This document shows, piece after piece, positions 16,901 through 25,225 of a DNA stretch of 64,000 nt; position 1 is the first letter of the stretch, and each line of letters starts with the position of its first letter. The DNA is from Anaerolineae bacterium (GTDB lineage: Bacteria; Chloroflexota; Anaerolineae; 4572-78; J111), in NCBI GenBank assembly GCA_023382535.1, contig JAHDWA010000004.1, positions 203,542 to 267,541 of the forward strand, in the 5' to 3' direction. The notes beneath the pieces are model-generated. The model was not told the origin of the DNA. It worked only from the letters and a program-made list of their open reading frames with translations, and did no database searches. The position numbers and the translations under genes are program-made.

Positions 16901-16944
16901 GGCAGGAACAGTTTTACCCCCCATTCTTTATAAGGAGTCAAACT

Positions 16945-17346
16945 ATGACCTTAACCCTAATTAACCCACCTTCTTTACCGGCCCCTAAAGGCTTCAATCA
17001 CGGTATTTTAGTCACCGGCAGACGGCTCCTCTTTCTGGCCGGGCAGGACGCCGGTGACGCTCAGGGGCATATCGTCGCCCCCGGTGATTTAGTGGCCCAG
17101 TTTGAGCAGGTTCTGCACAACCTTAAAGCGGTGGTTGAAGAGGCTGGCGGCACCACCCAGGATATTGTTAAACTCAATATTTTTGTCCGCAACCGTGACG
17201 ATTACGTGGCTAACCTGAAGCCGCTGGGCCGGATCTTCCGCGCCTATTTTGGTAATCATTATCCAACGATGGCCCTGTTCGAGGTCTCGGCCTTTTTCCG
17301 CGAGGAGAATCTGATTGAGATGGAAGGGGTCGCTGCGCTGGAGTGA
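16945..17346 (+). CDS. RidA/YjgF family protein lacking the catalytic arginine
   Basis: The 133-residue protein has the RidA pattern: GRRLLFLAGQDAGDAQG, DLVAQFEQVLHNLKAVVEEA, IVKLNIFVRNRDDY and FGNHYPTMALFEVSAFF. In enzymatically active RidA an arginine follows the proline in this last segment (the PxRS-type motif) and binds the imine carboxylate; here the position carries Met (PTMALFEV), so classic 2-aminoacrylate deaminase activity is unlikely. AAGGAG is well placed before the ATG. Probably co-transcribed with the flavin oxidoreductase before it. A promoter for the following kinase lies downstream. Confidence 0.88.
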   Translation: MTLTLINPPSLPAPKGFNHGILVTGRRLLFLAGQDAGDAQGHIVAPGDLVAQFEQVLHNLKAVVEEAGGTTQDIVKLNIFVRNRDDYVANLKPLGRIFRAYFGNHYPTMALFEVSAFFREENLIEMEGVAALE

Positions 17347-17503
17347 AATAATGCAACAGCAGCAAAGCTGCAAATTTACGACCCTTCCGACGGCTGAATT
17401 ATGCCCCACTGCTGTCCGCGCCGGTTCTTTTGAACGTCGCCGGTTTTTTTATCTGTAACTAAACGATACAATATCGCTAAGTCACAATTGAAAGGGATCA
17501 GAG

Positions 17504-19717
17504 ATGTTAAGATTAACCGGGGACCGGGTCGCCTGGCCTGCACCTGATCTGACAAATTTGGAAGATCTGCGGAGCCAGCTAACCAACCGCCTGGCCATGC
17601 TGCTCATAGGCGCGAGCGGGCTGGCCATGTGGCTGGCTTTGCCTCAAAACCCCTTTTCGCTCATCGTCTTCATTTTTTTGGCCGGGCTGTTGAGCCTGGG
17701 GTTGGGTGTGTATACGCTGGTGGCCCTGCGTCCTGCCTTAGCCCGGCATCTGCTCGTCTGGGGCCTCGCTGTTGCTCTGCTGGTCGCCATGGGCATGTTT
17801 GCCGACTCCTGGCTGCCTTTTTGGGGAGCGCCGTTGATTTTTGTTGCGGCGATGCTCGTTTCGGGGAGCGAATTCATCGCGGCGATTGGCGTCGGGCTGG
17901 CGGCAGGCTGGCTGGTCTGGAACGAGAGCCGGCTGTATGCCCTGCCCGGTCTATGGGTAGAACTGACTCTGAGTGTAGCGGTCGCCCGGCTGACGGTCCA
18001 TACCCTGTATACCACCCTGTATTGGACGCGAAATATGCAGCGGCGAGCCGACCAGCTCCTCGCAGAAGTCCGCAATCAGCGGGTTGAATTGAGCCGCACC
18101 CTCAAATCGTCCGAGATTGCCAATTCGATCCTGCGCCGGACCCAGCAGGAACTCATCACGGCGCGCCGGCAGGCCGAGGAAGCCCAACGACTCAAAGAGC
18201 AGTTTGCGGCCAACATCAGCCACGAACTACGGACGCCACTCAACCTGATCCTGGGCTTCAGCGAGGTGATGCACCTCTCCCCCGAGGTCTACGGCCCTAT
18301 CAATTGGCCTCCGACCCTGCGCCGGGATATTTATCAAATCTATCGCAGCAGCCGGCATCTGCTGGAGATGATTGACGACATCCTCGATTTATCCCGCTTT
18401 GAGCTGGTCGGATTTTCGCTCCACAAAGAAAGCACGCCCCTGAAACCTCTGCTGCGAGATACGGCCGCGATTGGTCAGGACCTCTTCCAGGGACATACCG
18501 CCCGGCTGGAAGTTGCCCTGGCCCCCGATTTACCAACACTTATGCTTGATCGCACCCGTATCCGGCAGGTGCTGTTAAACTTACTCAATAATGCCCGGCG
18601 TTTTACCGAAGAGGGCCGGGTCTGCCTGTCAGCCCGCCAAACGGCGCATGAAGTTGTTATCAGCGTCAGCGACACGGGACCCGGTATCCCGGCCGACAAA
18701 CTGCCCTTTATTTTTGATGAATTTTACCAGGTGGACCTGTCGCTGCACCGGACTCACCAGGGGGCCGGGCTGGGGTTAGCCATCAGCAAACGTTTTGTCC
18801 AGGCGCACGGAGGTTCGATCTGGGTCGAGAGCCAGGAAGGGGTCGGGACGACGGTTTCCTTTTCGCTGCCTACAAAAAGTTCCTATCTGCCTATGACTCC
18901 TGTGGAACAACCAGCCTGGCCGGAACCGCGAGGGCCTGAAGGCGCCCCTCCCCGCATTTTGGTGGTTGACCCTGATCCGGCCGTTGCCTCTCTGGTCCAT
19001 CGTCACCTGGACCGGTACGAAGTAGTCAGAGTAGAGAGCAGCCAGGCACTGCCCGAGGCTGTCACTGCCCATCATCCCCAGGCCGTCATCTACAATGTTT
19101 CGCCCAAAGAAACATTCAACTATGATGACCTGGCTGCCTGGCCGGTGCCGCTCATTGAGTGTTCCCTGCCCAGCCAGGCCTGGCTGGCTGATGATCTGCG
19201 GGTGATCGCCTGTTTAGCTAAACCTGTTACTCCTGCCCAGCTTCTTGAAGTCATCGGGGGACTTGAGGCGGTGCGGGATGTGTTAATCATTGACGACGAC
19301 CGGGGCTTTGGCCAGTTGGTCCAGCGTATTTTGGCCCTGACTCGACAGGATTTTCAGATTCGCCGCACTTACGAGGGCGAGGAGGGCTTAAGCGCCATGC
19401 GCCAGCAGCGGCCCGACCTGGTGCTGCTGGATTTGATTATGCCGGGCCTGGGTGGATTCCAGGTGCTGGAGCGAATGCGGCAGGATAATACTTTGGCCGA
19501 TATACCGGTGATTGTGTTGACCGCCTCCAGTTTTGCCGAGGATGCCCTGGCTCAACATGGCAACCAGGTAGTCATCCGGCACCTGGGCGGATTAAAGACA
19601 GGTGATGTTTTGCGTTGTTTAAGCGCCGTTGTCGAAATCTTGCAGCCTCGCTATGACGAACGGTCTGTGCTGGCGGAAGTGGGGGCGGAAGGGCGGACGC
19701 CCTTACCGGTTTCGTAA
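17504..19717 (+). CDS. Hybrid sensor histidine kinase with two receiver-like domains
   Basis: Residues ~25-165 contain five or six hydrophobic segments (sensor membrane domain), then a coiled coil, the HisKA box AANISHELRTPLNLILGFSE with the phospho-acceptor His near 240, and an HATPase with N-box RQVLLNLLNNARRFT and SDTGPGIPADK. The first C-terminal receiver-like domain (~480-585; ILVVDPDPAVAS) lacks the acceptor Asp (IYNVSPKE in its place) and is degenerate; the second (~590-715; VLIIDDDRGFGQ, VLLDLIMPGLGG) keeps Asp 643. GGGA precedes the ATG. It ends 2 bp from the stop of the convergent HTH-receiver gene, a likely phosphorelay partner. Confidence 0.9.
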   Translation: MLRLTGDRVAWPAPDLTNLEDLRSQLTNRLAMLLIGASGLAMWLALPQNPFSLIVFIFLAGLLSLGLGVYTLVALRPALARHLLVWGLAVALLVAMGMFADSWLPFWGAPLIFVAAMLVSGSEFIAAIGVGLAAGWLVWNESRLYALPGLWVELTLSVAVARLTVHTLYTTLYWTRNMQRRADQLLAEVRNQRVELSRTLKSSEIANSILRRTQQELITARRQAEEAQRLKEQFAANISHELRTPLNLILGFSEVMHLSPEVYGPINWPPTLRRDIYQIYRSSRHLLEMIDDILDLSRFELVGFSLHKESTPLKPLLRDTAAIGQDLFQGHTARLEVALAPDLPTLMLDRTRIRQVLLNLLNNARRFTEEGRVCLSARQTAHEVVISVSDTGPGIPADKLPFIFDEFYQVDLSLHRTHQGAGLGLAISKRFVQAHGGSIWVESQEGVGTTVSFSLPTKSSYLPMTPVEQPAWPEPRGPEGAPPRILVVDPDPAVASLVHRHLDRYEVVRVESSQALPEAVTAHHPQAVIYNVSPKETFNYDDLAAWPVPLIECSLPSQAWLADDLRVIACLAKPVTPAQLLEVIGGLEAVRDVLIIDDDRGFGQLVQRILALTRQDFQIRRTYEGEEGLSAMRQQRPDLVLLDLIMPGLGGFQVLERMRQDNTLADIPVIVLTASSFAEDALAQHGNQVVIRHLGGLKTGDVLRCLSAVVEILQPRYDERSVLAEVGAEGRTPLPVS

Positions 19718-19719
19718 CT

Positions 19720-20937
19720 TTAGACGACCCCAAGCTGGCGCAGGGCCTTCAAGACATTATCCCGGCTAACCGGCTTGGGCAGATAAAGCGAAGCACCCAG
19801 CGAGTAAGCCAGTTCAGGGTCATTAAAAATGGAGCAAATAACCACCGGAATAGAAGCTGTTTCCGGGCGGGCGCGCAAGCGCTGGAGAAACTCCCAGCCG
19901 TCCATCTCCGGCATCATCACGTCCAGGATGATGGCGTCGGGGAGCATGTCCTGAGCTAATTTCAGTCCCTCTTGACCGCTGGCTGCGGCCGTAACCCGGC
20001 AGGCGTGCCCGGTCAGATAGCGCCCCAGCAATTCCACCAGCCCCTCGTTGTCGTCAACCACCAGAACGGTCGGCCCGTGCGCCGGGATCTGTAAGGTCAA
20101 GCAGCGCAGCGGTTCGGCTTGATCCGCGTGCTCCATCTTCCACCCCAGGCGATCTATCAGGTGGGCCACTACCCCATCAACCAACGCTAAACCGGCCGGC
20201 TCTGGCTTAGGGACAAAGTCTAAGCTCAACAACACCGCCGTCTTATCTATCTGCACCGTTAGAGATACCAGGCCTGGCTGAGCCTGTTTGACCGCCTGGC
20301 TTAAAATATTAACCAGGACTTGATGGGCCATGACCGGGTCTGTGGAGATAACCGCCGCTTCCGGCGGCGTCTCGACCTGGAAATGGATGGCATGCTGCTC
20401 GGCCAGGGGAGCCACGGCTTTTTGGGCCTGCTGCAGCAGGGTGCGGGCATCGGTGGGGCGGGGGTGGATTTCTAAGCGGGCCATTTCTGCCTGAAAAGAA
20501 GAGAGTTGGATGGCTCTGGGTTCCTGCGGCGAAGGTTGTTGTTGATGTCCCCACAGGATAGCAGTGACACTCTCTTCGCCGCGCCGCAAATCCCGGTAGG
20601 CCTGGCGAACAGAGATACCCAGCTCGTTGGCTGCTTCCTGCACCGTCAAACCTTCGACATAGTGCAACTGGAGCAGGTTATAGGGGCGGGCATGGGGCGC
20701 GCGAAACGGCACATCCGGGCCTGGGCTGAGGGTATCTATGGCGGTTATCAATTCAAGGCGCAGATGTTGGGCCGTCCCCCCGCTGGCCTGCTCCGCTTCC
20801 CCTTCCCTGGCCTGCGCCAGGGGATGGCGCTGTAAATAAGCAAAATCGTAGAGATGCTCCAGCACATCTTTAACTTGCTCGATCAACTTTTCTGGCGGAT
20901 TGCTTTGTGGAGGTAGTGGGACATTAAACTCGGTCAT
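19720..20937 (-). CDS. Response regulator with N-terminal HTH and degenerate ATPase domain
   Basis: Unusual order: an N-terminal sigma-region-4-like helix-turn-helix (about residues 85-125, LQLHYVEGLTVQEAANELG then SVRQAYRDLRRG), a central segment that resembles a histidine kinase ATPase domain but keeps only a broken N-box (AHQVLVNILSQAVKQA) and no glycine boxes, and a C-terminal receiver (~285-400; TVLVVDDNEGLVEL, AIILDVMMPEMDGWEF with Asp 339, LPKP). Most transcriptional response regulators have the receiver first. It is convergent with the hybrid kinase and probably receives phosphate from it. No strong ribosome binding site is seen. Confidence 0.82.
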   Translation of the reverse strand: MTEFNVPLPPQSNPPEKLIEQVKDVLEHLYDFAYLQRHPLAQAREGEAEQASGGTAQHLRLELITAIDTLSPGPDVPFRAPHARPYNLLQLHYVEGLTVQEAANELGISVRQAYRDLRRGEESVTAILWGHQQQPSPQEPRAIQLSSFQAEMARLEIHPRPTDARTLLQQAQKAVAPLAEQHAIHFQVETPPEAAVISTDPVMAHQVLVNILSQAVKQAQPGLVSLTVQIDKTAVLLSLDFVPKPEPAGLALVDGVVAHLIDRLGWKMEHADQAEPLRCLTLQIPAHGPTVLVVDDNEGLVELLGRYLTGHACRVTAAASGQEGLKLAQDMLPDAIILDVMMPEMDGWEFLQRLRARPETASIPVVICSIFNDPELAYSLGASLYLPKPVSRDNVLKALRQLGVV

Positions 20938-21086
20938 TTATCCTCTGCGGCGAGGCGATGTCAGCTATGTGTCAGATATTTGGCAAAAATCTCTGGACGC
21001 TCGCCCGACGATCAAGTAAAATTATAGTCAGAAAATCCACCTCGGCAACCACGGTTTTACTTGCAAGGTCTGTTCCAAATTTAGGC

Positions 21087-21119
21087 AGACCGCAGAGATT
21101 TCAAAGACCTCGGCGGTCT
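21087..21119. repeat. Palindromic repeat related to the one at 503-529
   Basis: Arms AGACCGC and GCGGTCT enclose a core containing TTTCAAAGACCT, the same core as in the 503-529 element. It lies between the divergent response regulator and the sugar ABC permease, roughly 45 bp before the latter. Confidence 0.5.
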
Positions 21120-21163
21120 TTCCAAAAAAGTAGGACACCCCTTACCTTCAGAGGAGAAGCGCA

Positions 21164-22090
21164 ATGGAGCTTACCACTCCGCTAGGTGAAAAGATGAAGC
21201 GAACAGAGCGGCGCAGCTTTTTAGACCGGCATTTTGCCTGGATCATGCCTGCTCCCGCCGTTTTGATTATGCTCATCCTGATGGCCTTCCCGATAGCCTA
21301 CACCATCTATCTGAGTGTTACCAAGTGGTCTCCAACTTCGTTTGGGTCCCCTGAATTTATTGGCCTGGAAAACTATATTAAATTAATTACGGATGACAGC
21401 CGCTTTTTAAATGCTGTCTGGCGCACCCTCTGGTTTACGGTGGTCGCGGTGACTATTCAGCTCTTGCTGGGCGTAGGGCTGGCGCTGATCTTCAATCGCG
21501 AGTTCCTGGGCAGGGGTATATTTCGCACCCTCTTTCTGCTGCCGATGGTCGCCACCCCGGTGGCCATTGCCCTGGTCTGGATGTTCATCCTCGATATTAA
21601 CACCGGGATCATGAACTATTTTTTGGACTTGATCGCCGGCGTCCGGGTGGCCTGGCTGAGCGACCGGAAGATTGTGCTCTGGTCCATGATTATGATTGAT
21701 ACCTGGCAGTGGACTCCTTTTATTATGCTGATCACACTAGCCGGCCTGTCGGCCCTGCCGACCGAACCTTACGAGGCAGCTATGATTGATGGTGGCTCGC
21801 CGGTCCAGCTTTTCTGGTACTTGACTTTACCGATGCTGCGCCCCACCCTGATGGTGGCGTTGATGTTCCGCAGTATTGATGCCCTCAAAACCTTCGACAT
21901 CATTTATGTGATTACCCAGGGCGGGCCGGCTTATGCCTCGGAAACGCTGAACCTTTACGGCTTTTCGCAGGGTTTCGCCTATTTTAATATGGGCTACGCC
22001 TCGGCCCTGCTGGTGCTTTACTTTATGTTAGTCATGGGCGTCAGTTATCTATTTATTCGCTTGCGACGCGCTGCCTCGGAGGCCCTGTAA
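21164..22090 (+). CDS. ABC sugar transporter permease, MalF/UgpA type
   Basis: The 308-residue protein has six transmembrane segments and the EAA loop typical of carbohydrate ABC permeases (PYEAAMIDGGSPVQLFWYLT followed by LPMLRPTLMV). AGAGGAG precedes the ATG; an in-frame ATG ten codons later is less well placed. The stop overlaps the next ATG by one base (TAATG), showing translational coupling to the second permease. No ATP-binding subunit is encoded in the cluster, so the pair probably uses a shared MsmX-type ATPase from elsewhere. Confidence 0.92.
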   Translation: MELTTPLGEKMKRTERRSFLDRHFAWIMPAPAVLIMLILMAFPIAYTIYLSVTKWSPTSFGSPEFIGLENYIKLITDDSRFLNAVWRTLWFTVVAVTIQLLLGVGLALIFNREFLGRGIFRTLFLLPMVATPVAIALVWMFILDINTGIMNYFLDLIAGVRVAWLSDRKIVLWSMIMIDTWQWTPFIMLITLAGLSALPTEPYEAAMIDGGSPVQLFWYLTLPMLRPTLMVALMFRSIDALKTFDIIYVITQGGPAYASETLNLYGFSQGFAYFNMGYASALLVLYFMLVMGVSYLFIRLRRAASEAL

Positions 22091-22959
22091 TGAGTGCTGT
22101 CACCTCAAGCCAACTTTCCTATCAACGTCCCTGGCAAAAGCAACCCCTGGTTAAGGTTGTCCGGCGGATTGCTTTTTATCTGTTATTACTGCTCCTCTTT
22201 TTTCCCTTCTTCTTTGTTTTTGCCTGGATGGCCGAGGGAGCTTTTAAAACCCAGGTCCAAAATACGGCCATACCGCCCCTGTTCGTCTTTGAGCCAACTT
22301 TCAATAATTTTGAAACCGTCTTTAGCAAAAATCCCATGTGGGAATTTCTCCGTAACAGCGCCTTTGTCGGCATTGGCTCAACGGTTCTGGCGCTGATTTT
22401 TGGCCTACCGGCAGCCTATACCATTGCCAAGTATAAGCAGCAGCGGTTAGCCATCGCCATTCTGGTGGCCCGGATTATGCCGGGGATTAGCTTTCTGGTG
22501 CCCTGGTTTATTATGTTCTCCAATGCCAAGTTGATCGGCACTTATACCGCCCTGATTCTGGCCCACCTGCTCATCACCCTGCCGATGACCATCTGGCTGA
22601 TGATCGCCTTTTTTGAGGACATTCCCCAGGATTTGGACGACGCGGCCTTGATTGACGGCTGCAATCAATTTCAAGCCTTCTGGCTCATCTCGCTCCCCCT
22701 GACCAAACCGGGCATTGCCGCCAGCGCCATCCTCAGTTTTATCTTTTCCTGGAACAACTTCCTCTTCTCCCTGGTGCTGGCCAACCAGGAGACGCGCCCC
22801 CTGCCGGTCGCCGTTTTCTCTTTTATCTCTTACACCCAAATTGATTGGGGGGGACTGAATGCGGCGGCGGTGATCGTCACCTTGCCGGTGTTAATTATGA
22901 TCCTGTTTGTGCAAAAACACATGGTGCGCGGTTTGACCCTGGGTTCGACCAAAGGCTGA
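22090..22959 (+). CDS. ABC sugar transporter permease, MalG type
   Basis: The 289-residue protein has a first transmembrane segment FYLLLLLLFFPFFFVFAWMA, five further segments, and an EAA loop DLDDAALIDGCNQFQAFWLI followed by SLPLTKPGIAASAILSF, as in MalG/AraQ-type subunits. It is coupled to the preceding permease through a TAATG overlap. Together they form the membrane channel for the solute captured by the lipoprotein encoded 187 bp downstream. Confidence 0.92.
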   Translation: MSAVTSSQLSYQRPWQKQPLVKVVRRIAFYLLLLLLFFPFFFVFAWMAEGAFKTQVQNTAIPPLFVFEPTFNNFETVFSKNPMWEFLRNSAFVGIGSTVLALIFGLPAAYTIAKYKQQRLAIAILVARIMPGISFLVPWFIMFSNAKLIGTYTALILAHLLITLPMTIWLMIAFFEDIPQDLDDAALIDGCNQFQAFWLISLPLTKPGIAASAILSFIFSWNNFLFSLVLANQETRPLPVAVFSFISYTQIDWGGLNAAAVIVTLPVLIMILFVQKHMVRGLTLGSTKG

Positions 22960-22961
22960 GT

Positions 22962-22989
22962 AATTGTGAATTGCCAGTTGTTAATTGTT
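22962..22989. repeat. Short tandem 7-bp repeat (STRR-like)
   Basis: Four tandem heptads (AATTGTG, AATTGCC, AGTTGTT, AATTGTT) start directly after the permease stop codon. Similar imperfect heptads occur inside the hybrid kinase gene at 54982 and 55566. Confidence 0.5.
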
Positions 22990-23146
22990 AATAAGATCGG
23001 CCAACTGCCGCTACTCTCAAGAGGTAATTTTTGAGGGAAAGAAGGAGGTGTGCTCGGAGATCCCATGTAAATACGACTCGTCAGGTTCATGACATTGGAG
23101 TAAATATACAATGAGGTATAAGTTTTAATAGATCAAGGAGGAAAAG

Positions 23147-24676
23147 ATGAAACGTAACCTTATCCTGTTTCTAAGTTTGCTGATTATAAGCAGCCTGCTC
23201 CTGGCCTGTGGCACTGCGGCCACGCCGGTCCCAGCGCCCCAAGAGCAAGCACCCGCCGAAGAAGCGGAGGCCGAGGCTCCGGCCGTAGAAGAGGCCGAGG
23301 AAGTTGCTCCGACTGAAGCGGCGCCAATCGAGGCCGCCCCAACAGAGGCAGTGACGGAAGAAGCGCCGGCGGAAGCCGCACCGACTGAAGCCGCGGCTGA
23401 AGAGGAAGCGGCGGCGGAGGAGGCGGGTGGAGAATTCAACTGGCGGATGTTCGAGGGGGAGCAGATCCGGGTAGCGATGGTCACACAGCCGTGGTCGGAG
23501 TTCCTCAACTCGGGGGACTATCTGCAAGAGTTCCAGGATTTGACCGGGATCGAGGTGACGTACGAGATCCTGCCGGAAGACCAGTTCCGGCAGAAGACGA
23601 CGATTGAGTTTGCGGCCGGGACGAGCGATGTGGACGTGTTCCTGTCCATGGTCGCCCAGGAAGGGATCAAGTACGAGAGCGCGGGCTGGTATGCCGACAT
23701 CGAGGAGCTGCTGAGCAACGAAGAGATCACCGATCCGAACTTTGATTTTGCCGACTTCAACGAGAGCAGCCTTTCGATTGCCCGGCTGCCGAACGGGAAG
23801 CTGATCGGGCTGCCGGTGTACAACGAGTTTGGCGCGTTGTTCTACAACAAGGAGTTGTTGGAGCAGGCCGGCATCAGCTCACCGCCGACGACGTTGGAAG
23901 AGATGGAAGCGGCAGCCAAGGCGATCCACGATCCGGACAACGACGTTTACGGGGTCTGTCTGCGGGGTAAAGGGGCGGCGGCCACGTCGCAGTTCTCCTC
24001 GTTTATGCACGAGTTTGGGGTGGACTGGGTGAATGCTGAGGGCCAATCGAACGTGTTGGACCCGAAGTTTGTGGAAGCGATCGAGTGGTACGGGATGATG
24101 GACCGGGAGTACGGCCCGCCGGGTGCGACGTCGTATCACTGGCAGCAGTGCCAGGACATCTTCTTGCAGGGCAAGGTCGGCATGTGGAAGGATGCCAGTG
24201 TCTTTTTTGCCAACCTGGTTGATCCTGAGCAGTCCAAGGTGATGGACAAGGTCGGCATCGCCATCGTTCCGGCGGGACCGGCGGGACAAATCCCCTATGT
24301 CGGCGGCTGGCACCTGTCCATCTACAACAACTCGCAGCACAAGGAAGCGGCCTGGCTGTTTGTGCAGTGGGCGCTGGGCAAGGAGATGACCCTGCAAGCC
24401 CAGTTGAACAACATCACCACGGGTCGTCGTTCGGCCTGGGAGTCGTCGGAATACACCAGCCAGAACCAGTATCCGGAACTGACCGAGACCTTCCTGGAAG
24501 CGATGACCATCGGCGACCCGCGCTGGAACCCGCCGGTCCTGGCTGTGAGCGAAGCCCGCGATGCGGTCGGAGCGGCGATTGTGACGGCCATCGAAGGGGG
24601 TGATGTCCCATCCGCCCTCCAGGCCGCCGATGAGGTCATGCAAAAACTCCTCGCCGATACTCCGAAAATTGAGTAA
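23147..24676 (+). CDS. Extracellular solute-binding lipoprotein (family 1, sugar ABC transporter)
   Basis: A lipoprotein signal with lipobox LLLACG (Cys near residue 21) is followed by a ~65-residue linker made almost only of Ala, Glu, Pro, Thr and Val, which would hold the receptor away from the membrane. The rest (~85-509) is a family 1 binding protein: IRVAMVTQPWSEFLNSGDYL, FAAGTSDVDVFLSMVAQEG, GLPVYNEFGALFYNKELLEQ and IPYVGGWHLSIYNNSQHKEA. AAGGAGG precedes the ATG. Placed last after the two permeases, the reverse of the common order. The linker-to-domain stretch uses more NCG and GAG codons than its neighbours. Ligand probably a sugar or polyol, from context. Confidence 0.93.
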   Translation: MKRNLILFLSLLIISSLLLACGTAATPVPAPQEQAPAEEAEAEAPAVEEAEEVAPTEAAPIEAAPTEAVTEEAPAEAAPTEAAAEEEAAAEEAGGEFNWRMFEGEQIRVAMVTQPWSEFLNSGDYLQEFQDLTGIEVTYEILPEDQFRQKTTIEFAAGTSDVDVFLSMVAQEGIKYESAGWYADIEELLSNEEITDPNFDFADFNESSLSIARLPNGKLIGLPVYNEFGALFYNKELLEQAGISSPPTTLEEMEAAAKAIHDPDNDVYGVCLRGKGAAATSQFSSFMHEFGVDWVNAEGQSNVLDPKFVEAIEWYGMMDREYGPPGATSYHWQQCQDIFLQGKVGMWKDASVFFANLVDPEQSKVMDKVGIAIVPAGPAGQIPYVGGWHLSIYNNSQHKEAAWLFVQWALGKEMTLQAQLNNITTGRRSAWESSEYTSQNQYPELTETFLEAMTIGDPRWNPPVLAVSEARDAVGAAIVTAIEGGDVPSALQAADEVMQKLLADTPKIE

Positions 24677-24709
24677 TTCCGCTTAGTGAACGTTTAATAA
24701 TCTCTGCGT

Positions 24710-24750
24710 GAAGCGCGTGTCCAGGTGTCCAGGTGACACGCGCTTCTTTA
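24710..24750 (+). terminator. Rho-independent terminator after the solute-binding protein
   Basis: Perfect 12-bp arms GAAGCGCGTGTC / GACACGCGCTTC with a 13-base loop, followed by TTTATT. Confidence 0.8.
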
Positions 24751-24813
24751 TTAACAGGTTGGAGGCTTGTCAGCCAGGAATCGGCGTGATAGAATCCTGG
24801 CCGAGGTTTAAAC

Positions 24814-25215
24814 ATGCACCTGGAACGATTGGATCACCTGGTACTGACCGTTGCCAGCATCGAAGCCACCTGTGCCTTTTACGAGCGAGTGCTGGGGATG
24901 GACGTGGTTACCTTTGGCCAGGGGCGGAAGGCGCTGGCCTTTGGCTTCCAGAAAATTAATCTGCACCAGCAAGGCCAGGAATTTGAACCCAAAGCTTTCC
25001 GGCCCGCCCCCGGTTCGGCCGACTTATGTTTTATCAGCCGGGAATCGTTGACCCAGGTGATGGACCACCTGCACGCCTGCGGCGTGGAAATTGTCGTCGG
25101 GCCTGTCACTCGCGCCGGCGCGCTGGGGCCGATGACCTCGGTCTACTTCCGTGACCCGGATTTGAATTTGATTGAAGTGGCTCATTACCCCTCTGAAAAC
25201 TCTAACGTAAGTTGA
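24814..25215 (+). CDS. VOC family (glyoxalase/bleomycin-resistance fold) protein
   Basis: The 133-residue protein has two beta-alpha-beta-beta-beta halves: LERLDHLVLTVASIEATCAF with YERVLGMDVVTFG and KINLHQQG, then DLCFISRESLTQVMDHLHAC and VYFRDPDLNLIEVAHYP. His 8, the His in KINLHQ and the Glu in NLIEV are plausible metal ligands. It resembles the FosX/YwbC-like subgroup of small VOC proteins, whose substrates vary. It opens the catabolic gene run 10 bp before the first UroD-like gene. GAGG precedes the ATG. Confidence 0.85.
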   Translation: MHLERLDHLVLTVASIEATCAFYERVLGMDVVTFGQGRKALAFGFQKINLHQQGQEFEPKAFRPAPGSADLCFISRESLTQVMDHLHACGVEIVVGPVTRAGALGPMTSVYFRDPDLNLIEVAHYPSENSNVS

Positions 25216-25225
25216 GAAAATTACC

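Noticed and set aside
23125..23527. Minus-strand open frames rich in Ser/Ala or Arg/Phe over the solute-binding protein linker
   Set aside because: Shadows of the low-complexity Ala/Glu/Pro linker on the coding strand.
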